Positions 23,526 through 34,579 of a DNA stretch of 64,000 nt are shown here, one piece after another. How positions within the stretch are numbered: the first letter of the stretch is position 1; each line of letters begins with the position of its first letter. The notes beneath the pieces were generated by a model. The model was not told where the DNA came from and searched no databases. It saw only the letters and a list, made by a program, of their open reading frames with translations. The position numbers and the translations under genes are program-made. Origin of the DNA: Epiperipatus broadwayi (taxonomy: Eukaryota > Onychophora > Udeonychophora > Euonychophora > Peripatidae); contig JAQFVV010006551.1 of assembly GCA_028023455.1 (NCBI GenBank), positions 577,001 to 641,000 on the forward strand, given 5' to 3'.

Positions 23526-24249
23526 TACTTTTTTATTTTCAAAAATTTGCTTTTTATTATTGAACTACCAATAAATAGAAATCCACTTCTTTCATGTTGC
23601 TTTAACCATCTCATCGACACAAAAGCAAATAATGTATATAAAAAATTTTTTTTAAGAAAATAGCAACAATTTATATTAAATTTTATATCTTCATTTCTCT
23701 TTATTGCTCAATTTCATATGATGTAATAAAATGCACCATCCTTTTTTTTTTTTTTTTTGCATTTTTTAAAGCAATTTTAATTTAAGATATAAAATAAGTG
23801 ATTATATTAATGATAGTTATAAAATATCATTTTGAAAAACGGTGATGTTTAAATTTCTAACTATTAGTTGTTATTTATTTTTATATATAAAAGTTAAGGT
23901 TTGAAATTTATTTACTATATGGAAAATATTTATTAACAATTATAATTATTTTAAATTTTTTTAAAAAAGGTAAAATATATTGCAATTAATATTGACATTA
24001 TGAAATATAATAAAATAAAATATAAACTATTTACAGATCTCTGATCAAAGCTGCATATCAGCTGAAAAGAGCAAAAAGAGAGTGGTGCATCTTATTGACT
24101 CATACTAAATTATACATATTAAATTTATGAAACTTATTTACTAACTCCACTTCTTAGTGTTACATATATATATCACTCCAATTTTATCTCTTTTATTATA
24201 AACTGACATATAAATCAACATTTTAAACATATATATATATGAGGAAATA
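23526..24249. other. A+T-rich spacer with a T homopolymer
   Basis: Contains a run of about 18 T near 23742; otherwise nothing seen. Confidence 0.5.
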
Positions 24250-24412
24250 AATATATCACTAGCGCTTTCGATTATGTAGTAATTCTTATCAATTGTAAAG
24301 TAATACGGAAGTTTAATATCACGTGATTTTTCATAAGCACGTGATATTAAACTTTTGTACTACTTGAGAGTTGATAAGGATTACTACGTAATCTAAAGGG
24401 CTACTGATTAAT
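24250..24412. repeat. Palindrome with CACGTG at the tip, MITE-like
   Basis: Arms of about 75 bp (24250-24327 and 24338-24412) are inverted. The innermost 20 bases are nearly perfect, reading GTTTAATATCACGTG at the left, with a loop of about 10 bases. The outer parts have scattered mismatches. No coding sequence; it could be a miniature inverted-repeat element. Confidence 0.7.
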
Positions 24413-24474
24413 TAAAATATATATTTTATTATTTTTAAAATTATTTGGAACTTACATTTAGTATATTTATAAAG

Positions 24475-24571
24475 GGTATTTATAGTTTATATATCAAATA
24501 TATATATAATTGTTTAAGTAATGTCTTTTGGCATTACTTTAAAAACAATACTTGGGTATTATTCCTGCAAC
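24475..24571 (+). repeat. Family C repeat, left copy
   Basis: Shares a near-identical 90-bp block with the inverse of 27503-27590. Confidence 0.75.
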
Positions 24572-24639
24572 CATGGAAAGATAGGAGGACTTTTCACATT
24601 CATATCAATACACTGCTAACTTTTTAATGTTGTGATTTT

Positions 24640-24745
24640 GGCAATATCAAACATTACAAAGCTAGCAATGGTTTGATACAAATGTGAAAGTCATCCTTTC
24701 TTTTCTTGGTTGCAGGAATAATACTCAATAGTTTTTGAAAAATAC
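24640..24745 (-). repeat. Family C repeat, partial inverted inner copy
   Basis: The inverse of about 24545-24620: GGTTGCAGGAATAATACTCAATAG matches in part the left copy's GGGTATTATTCCTGCAACC in opposite orientation; both then continue to a CTTTCACATT/AATGTGAAAG block. Confidence 0.6.
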
Positions 24746-26576
24746 ACAAAAAATAAATTTTATAGGAAATATACACATAACAGACTCAAAGAAATCAATT
24801 TTGTAATTTTCTTACATCAATTTCAAAAAAAAGTCCAGTAATAAAGCCATTCTGGATTCATTTTTCTGCACCAAATTAACAGAACACAAATATATCTTTC
24901 TAAAAGTAAAAAAATAAATAAATTCTGTGATATAGACGCTTAAGCAGATGACACTTGAACACTAAATTTAATCAAATAATTTACAACCAAGAAAAATACT
25001 GAAATTTGTACAAATAGTTTTTAAAATCACATCACAGAACATTCAACAAGAGGCTACTTACTGTCTGAAATAGAGTGTTATTGTTTAAATCTTCAATTTG
25101 TAATGGAATTCTTGCATACAAAATATGATTGTCAGCCCCCTCCCTGCCACTCCTCCTTCTTTGAAATGGTTGTAGAGCATGTGATTGCACAGTACATGCT
25201 AAAAAATGGAATTTTACCAAGAAATGTAACTTTTGGAATAAACCTATGACAATTTATTTTTTGAAACGAATGTCTTCCAAAAAAAAAAAAACAGCAATAA
25301 TAACAAAGTCAACATATTTATTCAATTAGTAAAGGAAAAAAACACAGTAAATTCCTGCATCTCTTTGAGCAGAAAAGTCAACATATTAATTGAATACGTA
25401 AGATAGAAAAGAACTCTAAATTGCAACACTAGGATCAGTTGGTTTTTAACTGGAGAAATAACTGGAAATTGCAGCACTTTGTTGAGATGTTTTATAAACA
25501 GAATTAAAAACGTTTTTGATCTCAAAGCAAGTAAAAAGAAACAACAGTAATACCAAAGTCAATGTATTAATTCCATTACTAATTAGAAAAATGACTGTAA
25601 ATTGCAATACCTTGATCAGAAGCTTTTTAGACTGGAAAAGTAACTGGAAATTGGAAAAGCAGCATCACTTTGAGCAGATCAAAAAGAAACAACAGCAGTA
25701 ATAATAAAGTCAATGTATTAATTTGAGAAATAACTGTAAATTGCAGCACTCTGATCAGATAGTTGTTAGACTAGCAAAATAACTGTATATTAAAGCATTT
25801 TGAGCAGATCAAAGGAAACAACAGTATTAACAAAGTTAACATTTTAATTCAGTTACTAAATAAAAAAAATAAGTATTAATTTCAGCACTCGGATCAGATG
25901 GTTTTTAGACAGAAGGAAAAATGTTCTTGATGTCGTTCAACATGGAAAAGAAAGTGTCATCATGTAAGCGTAATCTATGCCACATGAATTCTGCTAGGTA
26001 AAGAACAAAGATGAAATTAAAAATGATAAAACAAATTCACAATAAAAACAAGTAACTTTAAAATGTAAACAATACACTTTTGAATCAGAAAATGCAAAAA
26101 TCTCCAATAACGAAGTTGAAGTTGTGCCTGCATTTATTGCGTATGTAAAAAGTTCTATCTTTCCTAGGTTGAGACTGGTGAAAGAGCTATAAGTTGCAGC
26201 CCTTTGAACAGATGTTTTATAGACTGGAAAAGTAACTGGAAAATGCAGAAATTTAAACAGATAAAAAACAACAACAGCAGTTCTAATGAAGTCAATGAAT
26301 TAATTCATTTATTAAATAGAAACATAACTGTAAATTGCAGCATTTTGGTGAGATGTTTTAGAGGCAGGAGTAAACATGTTTTTTTTATACAAAGGCAAAT
26401 AAAAGGAAAAACAGAAATAAAAAATTCAATGCATTACTTCAATTCAGAATTTAAAAAAAAAAAAAGATTGCACAAATATGATCAGATGGTTTTCAGACTT
26501 AAGAAATAACTATAATTTGCAGCACTTTGAACAGATAAAAGGAAACAACAACAATATTAACAAAGTTGAACATATT

Positions 26577-26990
26577 AAAACAGGCAAAAATCTCTTCATA
26601 CAGTAGTGCCATTCAGTGCCAACCAGAATAATCAATGGCTGCCAGAATTGAGCTTAAATTGAAAATATTATTGTGTTTTCAATTTTGTTCTCATAGTTTT
26701 GTAGTTGAGATAAAAGGTGGCTGCTGGAGGGTTGCATTAGATCCTAAGATCTAGGTGCAGTGCTCTCAGATCCAAGGCTCCTCACTGATGAAAGCCACAA
26801 GTCAGAAACTAGTTTGGGGATATTGTATGAATAGGTACTAGATAGGGATTTTATACACAAGCCTTCTGGCATCCATTGACTACTCTGGTTGACACTGAGT
26901 GGCACTACTGTATGGAGAGTTTTGCCTGTTTTAATAACAGTAATGTGCTAGCATAAGAAATAGTGATCATGTGATGTTTAATGGTTAACG
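26577..26990. mobile_element. Family A foldback copy A6, inserted in the satellite
   Basis: A short minus-sense 3' end (26577 to about 26646) joins a plus-sense body (about 26647-26990) that contains the hammerhead and ends in CCTGTTTTAATAACAG and the outer ATGATGTTTAATGG-like end. It interrupts the satellite, which resumes near 27050. Confidence 0.68.
26772..26825 (+). ncRNA. Hammerhead ribozyme motif, family A6
   Basis: CCAAGG then UCCUCA, intact CUGAUGA (26785-26791), a weak stem II with a CACAA loop, GAAA, palindromic ACUAGU, a GUU cleavage triplet (U is allowed at H17) and UGGGGA closing stem I with six pairs. The best full-length stem I among family A copies. Confidence 0.7.
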
Positions 26991-27502
26991 TACTAACTTA
27001 ATTCTTAAATAAAAAAATATCTGTCAACGAATTATTTCAATTAGTATATCCAAAAATTACTTTAAAATGCAGCACTTTTAGCAGATAAAAGGAAACAACA
27101 GTATTAACAAAGTCAACATTTTAATTCAGTTACTGAATCAAAAAATAAGTGTTAATTTCAGCACTTTGATCAGATTGAATAAAAACTCAGAAGTTGAAAT
27201 TAAAAATGATCAAACAAAATAACAATAACAACAAGTTACTTTAAAATGTAAAAAAAAAAAATTCAATCTGCAAATGCCATAATCTCCAAAAACAAATGAC
27301 TATAAGAAGTTTTGATACCGCAAAAAATTGTGTTTTGTTGTCATGTTTAAAAACACATTTTGTGCATGTTCAAAAACACATTTTTCGAGGAGAAAAAAGT
27401 ATGTTAATTTTTTATCATTAATACAAAAAAGCGTATGTTTATTTCACGTTCGCAAGATTATACCTTTATCACATATGTGAATAGTCATTCTATCTACCCT
27501 AG

Positions 27503-27590
27503 GTTGCAGGAATAATACCCAACTACCGTTTTTAAAGTAATGCCAAAAGACATTACTTAAACAATTATATATATAAATACCCGTTACTCA
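27503..27590 (-). repeat. Family C repeat, right copy
   Basis: Inverse of 24475-24571 with few mismatches. Confidence 0.75.
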
Positions 27591-28424
27591 TTTCTTTGAA
27601 TTTTCCATATTGAAAGGTTAAAATGTGTATTAATTAATCAAATATACGTACATATTTGATGTAAAGGTATGTATGTTGTTTCGAAGTACTAATTATTTAT
27701 ATGAACATTTATAATAAAAAATGAGAGAAATAGAAAAATATGAATATATATTGCTACACTCTAAGAAGCAAAAATTGTAAATAATGATACATTTTAATTT
27801 ATTGTTAAGTATTTATTTATGTTTATATAATCATTTGTTGACCGATATAAAAGTCATATAAGATGCATAAACATCAGAATAAAGTCGATTAAGTTTTTGA
27901 AAATCATTTTTGAAATGAAGAAAGTGATGAAGATATAAAAGAGACTAAAAGTACAAATGATTATAACTTAAAAATATTAATAGTAGCCAACATATGATGC
28001 ATACTAATGATATAAATTACTCATTTAATTTTATGATGGTAGATTAAATTATTTTAAAAGATTATAAGCACATTAATTGTAAAATCATATTGCTTAGTTA
28101 AGTTATAAGACTTCATATGGCAATGGTAGACAGTCAAACTCTGAAATATAAAGTCCTCAGATAGATTCCAGTACTGGTACTATCAATGTTCAATCTTCTC
28201 ATAAACACCTGGGCAATAATGCCATTCACTTACTTTTTTAACACCTGCAACATCTTACATAATATCCAACTATTAGGATTGGTTTGATTCTGGACAAATT
28301 AGGTGAAGTTATTACCAGTACCAAATTATTTAGAGAAAAAAGCTGAATTGCCAATATATCAAATGGAAATCATAGCAATTACTTCTAGGCATTATTCATT
28401 AATGGTTAATAGCGATAAGGTTTA
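27591..28424. other. A+T-rich spacer, no feature seen
   Basis: No recognised repeat or gene. Confidence 0.45.
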
Positions 28425-28842
28425 ATGTCACATGATCACCACTTTTTATGGTTAAACTGTTAAAACAGTGTCAAATTTTCCACTCAGTAGTGCAATCCAG
28501 TGCAAAACCATAGTAATAAATGGATACAAGATTTGTGCATAAAATCCTCATCTAGAACATAATCATCTAATCTCTCCAGACTAGGTTCTAGTTTGTGGTT
28601 ATTATCAGTCAATAACATTGGATCTGAGAGCACTGCACCTAGATCTTAGCATCCTCCAGCATTTCTGTTTTATCTTTTTAGTTATCTGTAAAACTACGAG
28701 TCCAAAATGAAAACACCCAATGTTTTTAATCCAAGTTCATTTGCTTATATGCTCATGCAGATCTGAACACAGTTCACTTTCTACTATATGGAAGGTTTAT
28801 CACTGTTTTAACAGATTGGTGATCACATGATGTTTAGTGTGT
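28425..28842. mobile_element. Family A foldback copy A7
   Basis: Here the long arm is minus-sense (28425 to about 28778) and the short arm plus-sense (about 28779-28842, ending GTGATCACATGATGTTTA). It is the mirror arrangement of A2 and A6 and is more diverged. Confidence 0.6.
28568..28625 (-). ncRNA. Hammerhead relic, family A7 (degenerate)
   Basis: On the minus strand the core reads CUGAUAA and GAAC, so conserved positions are lost; CUAGUCUGG is kept. A decayed copy. Confidence 0.4.
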
Positions 28843-28985
28843 TAGTACTAATATTTATGGGATTATGGTTACTGTGGTTATTAAAAAACAAAAGTCACCA
28901 TTATGTATAGATACCGAAGTTGGTTTAGATCTGTTTGAGCATGCCCATGAATGATCTTGGATTGAAAACATTATGCTTTCATTTT

Positions 28986-29082
28986 GAACTCATTGGTGGT
29001 CAGCACAACTGCCTTACAAACAATTGTTCCGGATTAACAGGTTCGCTTCTCGGCTGATGCTATGACACATAAAAAAAATGTA
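28986..29082 (+). mobile_element. tRNA-like SINE, copy 3, nested in family A8
   Basis: GGTGGTCAGCACAACTGCC (A-box region), a B box GGTTCGCTTCT and GCTGATGCTATGACAC then eight A. Same module as at 7246 and 19872. Confidence 0.62.
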
Positions 29083-29140
29083 AAAGGAAGATTACTGGAG
29101 AGTTATATTAGAACCTAAGATCTAGGTCCAGTGCTCTGAT

Positions 29141-29194
29141 TCAAGGATTCTCACTGATGAAAGCTAGAAGCTAGAAACTAGTCTGGAGATATTA
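29141..29194 (+). ncRNA. Hammerhead ribozyme motif, family A8
   Basis: Intact CUGAUGA (29154-29160), stem II AGC/GCU with a five-base loop, GAAA, palindromic ACUAGU, GUC, then UGGAGA facing UUCUCA with one mismatch and some G-U pairs. It has the same A-U pair in stem II as A5. Confidence 0.66.
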
Positions 29195-29494
29195 GCTGAG
29201 TAGGTATTAGAAAGGAATTTTATGTACAAATCTTTTTGCATTCATTGATTACTATGTCTTATATTAGGTGGCACTACTATCTAGAGAGATAGTCAATGTT
29301 TTTACTATTCAGTGTCATGAAAAGTTTAGAATTTGTATGATTATTATTTTACTCAAATGTTGAAAGTAAGAAGAAAACGTAACAATAGAACTTCTTCAAA
29401 GAATAAGCATAATTATGCCAGACAGTGATAATCTCTATACTACTTATCTAATTTAATGTATATGCTGTAAGCCAAATATCCATGTTCTTAAATT

Positions 29495-29507
29495 TATTCC
29501 ATTTATT
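29495..29507 (+). repeat. Target-site duplication, left, of family B tandem
   Basis: TATTCCATTTATT recurs at 30192-30204. The last few bases of the element (CTATATATT) share microhomology, so the exact edge is uncertain by about 3 bp. Confidence 0.62.
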
Positions 29508-29570
29508 GATTGGCTATCTTAATATATATCTGAACACTTATAGCATATATGTGTAGAGATGGTAATCTGG

Positions 29571-29614
29571 ACCAACTGATGATTGCTGCTTTAGCATGAA
29601 ATACATATATTGGT
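29571..29614 (+). ncRNA. Hammerhead ribozyme motif, family B1 (type I)
   Basis: ACCAA (stem I), CUGAUGA (29576-29582), stem II UGCU/AGCA with a five-base loop, GAAA (29598-29601), a short self-complementary stem III region UACAUAU, cleavage after UA at 29609, then UUGGU closing stem I with five perfect pairs. Confidence 0.74.
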
Positions 29615-30045
29615 GATTATTTATCTTTTCAACATATATGTGTTCAAGTGTGTCAGTGTTATGAGATAGTATGGAGAGTGGTGGGTCATGTGAAAGTCTG
29701 CGCTCATATACGCTATATATTACATATATAGACACAGGTATATCATAAGCCTGTGTATTTCAGCTATTACATAGTAGAGATGTATGCCCATCCCTTGTAT
29801 ATGTATTAAATAGATTATGTCCTGTACATAAGGGGTCAGATTGACCTTAGGTCAACATGGGTGTGACAAGAATCTCAGCCTCAGGGTGGCCTTTGAGCAT
29901 TCCATCATCAGATTTTCAATTGAATGGGCGGTTGAAGAGTTGGAGTGTGGAGTAGATTGAAGCCTCTCCATTAAAGTATGAGGATTGGCTATCTTAATAT
30001 ATATCTGAGCACTTATAGCATATATGTGTAGAGATGGTAATCTGG

Positions 30046-30088
30046 ACCAACTGATGATTGCTGGTTAGTATGAAATACGTATATTGGT
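30046..30088 (+). ncRNA. Hammerhead ribozyme motif, family B2 (type I)
   Basis: ACCAA, CUGAUGA (30051-30057), stem II UGCU/AGUA with a GGUU loop, GAAA (30072-30075), stem III from the palindrome AUACGUAU, cleavage after UA at 30083, then UUGGU. All core positions are intact. Confidence 0.75.
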
Positions 30089-30204
30089 GATTATTTATCT
30101 TTTCAACATATGTGTGTTCTAGTGTATCAATGTTATGAGATAGTGTGGAGAGTTGTGGGTCATGTGAAAGTCTGTGCTCATATACCCTATATATTCCATT
30201 TATT

Positions 30205-32474
30205 AAATTAAAATAATATAGATTTACCAAATAAAGAAAACAAACAGTGGAAATATTATAAAATTAAAAAAAAAAAGTCTGTGTGATCATAGCTCATATT
30301 TTATTTTGAAATTAAATACGATTAAAAAATGCAAAATACTAATATTTTTATGTAAATATATAAATCGCCAATGACTTCTTTTTAAAGCTATATTTCTTAA
30401 AAGTGATTCTTTAGGTAAACAGTCTGATTTATTCACAATTTATAAATATACCCATAATTCTTTGCACATATACTGACAATGTTTTATATTGGCATATCGT
30501 TCTAATATAAAGGTTATGTCTTGTCTTTAAATTATGACCAGTTTTCAATTTTATTCTTGCTTTCATTTGTTACAATTCTTTTACTAGCGATACAGTTGAA
30601 AATAGCGGTTGTGTAGAATCAACCAAGTGAAAATATGTGTGTTTCATTTTTAAAACGAATATTTGGCTGCGATTATCAAGCTTTCACTTGAGGGTTGTTG
30701 AAAGAAATTGCTTTGCTTCCCCCTGTTTTAATTATAAAAATTCCGCAAACAATAGATAGAATAAAACAAAATGGAAAAAAGAAGGCAGAGAGCAGTAAAG
30801 AGAGAAAGAGAGAGTGGTGATAAATGTGAGCTAAAAATATTTTATTACATCTGGACGAAACGCTGAATATAAAAAGAATAATAAAGCTATGTGAATTTTT
30901 AAACAAATTAGACAGTAGTGAAAATGGAACATCTGTAAAAGTATTCACTTCAGCTAAAATATATTTTTATATTGTATTTAAATTAAACAAAAATAAAAAA
31001 TATATTTTAATTTTAGTTACGGCAACTATATACACTATAAAAAATTTACTATCATTTGAAGTAAAAAAAAATGCTAAAAAATTTTTTACTAGATAAAATA
31101 AATAAATATATTATTTAAATTGTATATATACAAATAACATATTAAGGTTCGAATTGATATGCTTTTTACCTATAAAATGGTAGCAACCATGTTTTAAGGA
31201 CCTTATAGTGAAAAGGTATTTTATACATCTATTACGCTTATGATCTGGGATTTGAAGAAAGGCTGGATAAAACTTATTACCAGATTCTAGGGAGCCTGAG
31301 AATTTATCTTAAAAATAGCTCTCTCAATCAACCATTACGACTTAACAAGTACTTATTTAACAATTTTTAACCAGAAAATAAAGCTGACGCACCAATGAAA
31401 ACCACACTATTTAGTAATTGCCAAAATATTTTTTCTTCTCTTTTCCTCTATTAGTTTTGTTTTGAAGTAGGCAAATAAAAGATTGCTTTATATACATAGC
31501 GGTCATTTACCATTTTCTTACTGTAAAAAGTTATTAAACATGGCATCTAGAGGACAGTTCAATTATCATTTAAAATAGAATTGGTAGATTTGCATGACAT
31601 TTTAAATATATATGTATGTGGGCGTAAATGTTTTGCTCATGGAATTTGATAATGACATAAATCCTAAGTTAATTCAAAATATTGATATATATATTAAACA
31701 AACCATCACGTGACTTCCTTTATTTACATTAAACATTTTCAATATATTTGGAGAGTATTTAATATATAGGCTTTAATATGTATTTCAAACGCTTTCAATT
31801 TTTTTAAAGTCTTTTTCTTATAAATTTGCAAATCTTATGTCCTTTTTATTTAGAATTGACTATCTTTGTAGCCATATTATAATACTAAAATACTTGTATG
31901 GTTTAGTACAGTGGGGAAATAACAGATCTTGGAATCAATGTTCCTGTTTTGCAGAGTCAACTTTATTATTTCTGGTTCTTAAACATATAATAAATTCTTG
32001 AGCCTTGAACCATTTGATTATCTATTTATTTCTAGAAATAGTCGAATTTCAATAAATTTAAAACCTTGGATATCGCCATCAAATATCTGTTTGATTTAGA
32101 AAGTCTTTCCCAATGTGAATAAGCTCCTCACCTATAGAAAAAGAGTCATTGTGTAAAAGTGAATTCGATATATTATAAAATTAATTGAGAGAACTAAAAT
32201 CTATTCTAATTTAGTAATCATACTTGTATTGAATAGCTATTTTTGCAGTAGGAAAAATAATATTTATTATTTCTGAAAAGCATTTAAATAATAAACTCTA
32301 AGTGTGTGAATTTATCAGGCTTGGATAACAAATGATTTATTTTGCTTTTTATTATTTATGTAAATTACTATAGTCTTACAACATTTTTTATTCAAATAGT
32401 AATTGTAAATGATGTAATTTTATTGCTGAAAACTGGTATTTTGCTTATATGTATCTATGTGTTTTTTTTTATTA
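30205..32474. other. A+T-rich spacer, no feature seen
   Basis: No recognised gene or repeat. The minus-strand frame at 30676-30948 is hydrophobic and serine-rich without a domain. Confidence 0.45.
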
Positions 32475-33310
32475 TATCATCATCATTATTGATTTCTACT
32501 GAGAATGAAAATCTCTACAAGCCTAATCTAGATTCTACATTTCACCTAACATTCATAGTGTTTTTATTTCTGAAATTTAGACATTTAATGAATCATAAGA
32601 AATAAAGCAATTTGAGTATTGATTTATGATATGTGGTATTTTTATAGGTCTTTAACAATTTCTTGGGATCCAGTTTGAGATTTCAGCTGTCCATCTATTT
32701 TTGTCACTTTTAATAGTATGATTAGCCCAACTCCATTTCAGACTTTTAATTCCTGCTTACTGTTTCACACATATTTTATTTTTAAACTCTTATCATTAAT
32801 CTCAACATATCTCCATGCTTCATTGTGGGAATCAAAGTCATTATTTTCCCTTTTGTTATATGTCCAAGTCTCAGATCTATGTGTAAATATTGATAAAATA
32901 GATATATTTTCTTTTAATTTTAAATTATTTTAATCAAAGCTCTCCATCCAAATTTTATTTTATGATATATTTCAATCATTAAGTTTGCATCTGTATTAAT
33001 AATTTGACTAAAATCTTTGTAGTGATTAATATCTTCCATTTTCTGGATTATCAATATTTATTTTTTTCTTCTAAGAAACCATTGAACATTACTTTATTAT
33101 TTTAAAATTTCTGCTTTTATCTAATAACTTTTGCAAGATTTCCTAAAGTTATAAAGCATTATTTGTAAAAACAATCACATCAAAATTATAATAACTTAAA
33201 TAATCTTCATCCATTTTTATTTTCTTAGTTTTTCATTTTAATTCATATGATACTTCTTTTAAACCTGTTATAAATATCTGGGGTTATAAAAATAATTCTA
33301 CAGATAATCC
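32475..33310 (-). pseudogene. RTE-like LINE, C-terminal end with ATGATG tail
   Basis: On the minus strand, broken frames give HRSETWTYN, WRYVEI, then a NWANHT-like reading, SDKNRWTAEISNWIPRNC and RPIKIPHI. These are the same landmarks as the relic at 23050-23525. It ends in an ATGATG run near 32475-32485. Stops and frameshifts are frequent. The plus-strand frames at 32342-32605 and 32718-32933 are antisense shadows. Confidence 0.68.
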
Positions 33311-33315
33311 TTTAG

Positions 33316-33357
33316 TACACACGCACACACACACACACGTATATATATATATATATA
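33316..33357. repeat. AC/TA compound microsatellite
   Basis: A run of CA dinucleotides followed directly by a run of TA. Confidence 0.85.
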
Positions 33358-34579
33358 AGTATGAAATAATAAACAATCATAATTTTAAATTGGTAAGTGG
33401 AATGAAAGTATTTGCCTTTCACTGAGTTATTTGACATCAAAAATATTTGCCACATAATCCAATAAGAGGTAGTTATTTCCTTTCAATTATATATATAGGA
33501 AAAAAATAAAGTCATACATCATGTGACTTGATTTAATAAACTTGTATTACAAATGTAATATAATAAGCATAATAATAGCTCTAAACAAGCTCTTCCAATA
33601 AATGTCACAAGAGAAAACATGTATGAGATTATCCATTTATAATTACTTAATTAAAAGGCACTTTATCTAGAATAGTAGCCAATGAAAGCCAAACTGCCTC
33701 AGGCCAAGAATTAAAGTAGGCTAATCGTATTCAAAAGTAGGATCCCCATACAAAAGAAGATCTCTCCCTTGAATACCATTCTAGATCTAACATAAAGAAT
33801 AAATCACTGCAGTTTACATTTACAGGTAACAAATCAAAGTACAGTAAGTTTTCCAATTTTATTTATGATAATAAACCCCTTCACTATTAGGCTAGTTATT
33901 GTAATATAATATTTTAATGAGTATTTTAGATCAGCCTGATAGTTATATTTTAACTATTGGCCTGGTGCAGTTTAGCTATTATTAGATACTGTTCTAAGTA
34001 ATGTGCTTTCTAATTAAGTAATTATAAATAGATAAATTTACTTATCAACTATTTTCATACAAAATATCCATTATAATTACATTATATATATCTTAATTAG
34101 TTTATATTAGTATATATACTAATTAACACAAAACTTCCAGTATACATGTAAATACTGAAATGTTAAAAGTTTACAAGGATTGCTTATATCAATGCACCAT
34201 CCTATTTTGTAGCATTTGCTTTGCAAATGTTGCATGGATCTATTTATATTTATTTTCCATGTTTTTTTATAAGAGTAACAAATCTGATGAGTGAAAATTT
34301 TTAAATGTATGTTTAGATTTTTTCAATATGGCTAATCAGTGAATATTATAAGGTAAATTTAATTTCATTAATAAATGCTTCTAATTATGTAAGCACTGAA
34401 ATGATAAACTTCAGAGCATTGTTTATATAAATACACTATTTTTTTATCAGATATGTATTGCAAGTGTAATATGAACCAATTTACATTTCAAGTTAAAGAA
34501 AACAACAACAATAATAGTATATAACAATAAAATAATAATATATAATAATAAAATAATACATACTAATAAAATTACAACA
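33358..34579. other. A+T-rich spacer, no feature seen
   Basis: Includes a simple AAT/ACA-rich stretch at about 34500-34580. No gene recognised. Confidence 0.45.

Larger units (their letters stand above)
25285..27260 (+). repeat. Degenerate satellite array, unit about 125-150 bp
   Basis: Recurring blocks AACAACAGTAATAACAAAGT, TGTAAATTGCAGCAC, TTTGATCAGATG and TTTTTAGACTGG recur in the same order. The AAAGTCAA mark falls near 25305, 25374, 25555, 25706, 25832, 26289, 26421, 26562 and 27108. A second, longer block (GAAATTAAAAATGAT...AAGTTACTTTAAAATG) appears at about 26010-26065 and 27195-27250, suggesting a higher-order pattern. The open frames here (25322-25525, 25516-25701, 26204-26509) are translations of the repeat. 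Confidence 0.72.
24465..27590. mobile_element. Candidate composite: inverted terminal repeats around a satellite array
   Basis: About 90-100 bp at the left (24475-24571) reappears inverted at the right (27503-27590), including AATTGTTTAAGTAATGTC and TTGGCATTACTTTAAAAAC, and both reach GGTTGCAGGAATAATAC at the inner side. A third, partial inverted copy lies at 24708-24745. Between them is a tandem array (25285-27260) broken by a family A insertion. Non-autonomous mollusc elements with satellite cores are known, so this could be one, but I see no target duplication and no transposase. Confidence 0.45.
28870..29292 (+). mobile_element. Family A copy A8 interrupted by a tRNA-like SINE
   Basis: Plus-sense family A from the upstream block (GGTTATTAAAAAACAAAAGT, also inverted in copy A1) to the 3' end near 29292. 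A tRNA-like SINE module (28986-29082) sits where other copies read directly from ...GACTCATAG to ATAAAAGGTGG. Short A-rich sequence follows the module. Confidence 0.6.
29508..30191 (+). mobile_element. Family B hammerhead repeat: 1.4-unit direct tandem
   Basis: GATTGGCTATCTTAATATAT starts at about 29508 and again at about 29982. The first unit continues about 475 bp into the second, which stops after about 207 bp at the matching CTATATATT point. Each part carries a hammerhead motif, and the two predicted cleavage sites are 474 bp apart (29609 and 30083). No protein is encoded; the minus-strand frames at 29538-29735 and 29994-30230 are antisense translations of the same repeat. The layout (more than one but fewer than two units, flanking duplication) matches reverse transcription of a multimeric or circular RNA. 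Confidence 0.72.

Noticed and set aside
25322-26509. Short genes in the 25-26.5 kb region
   Set aside because: The frames are translations of the tandem satellite unit.
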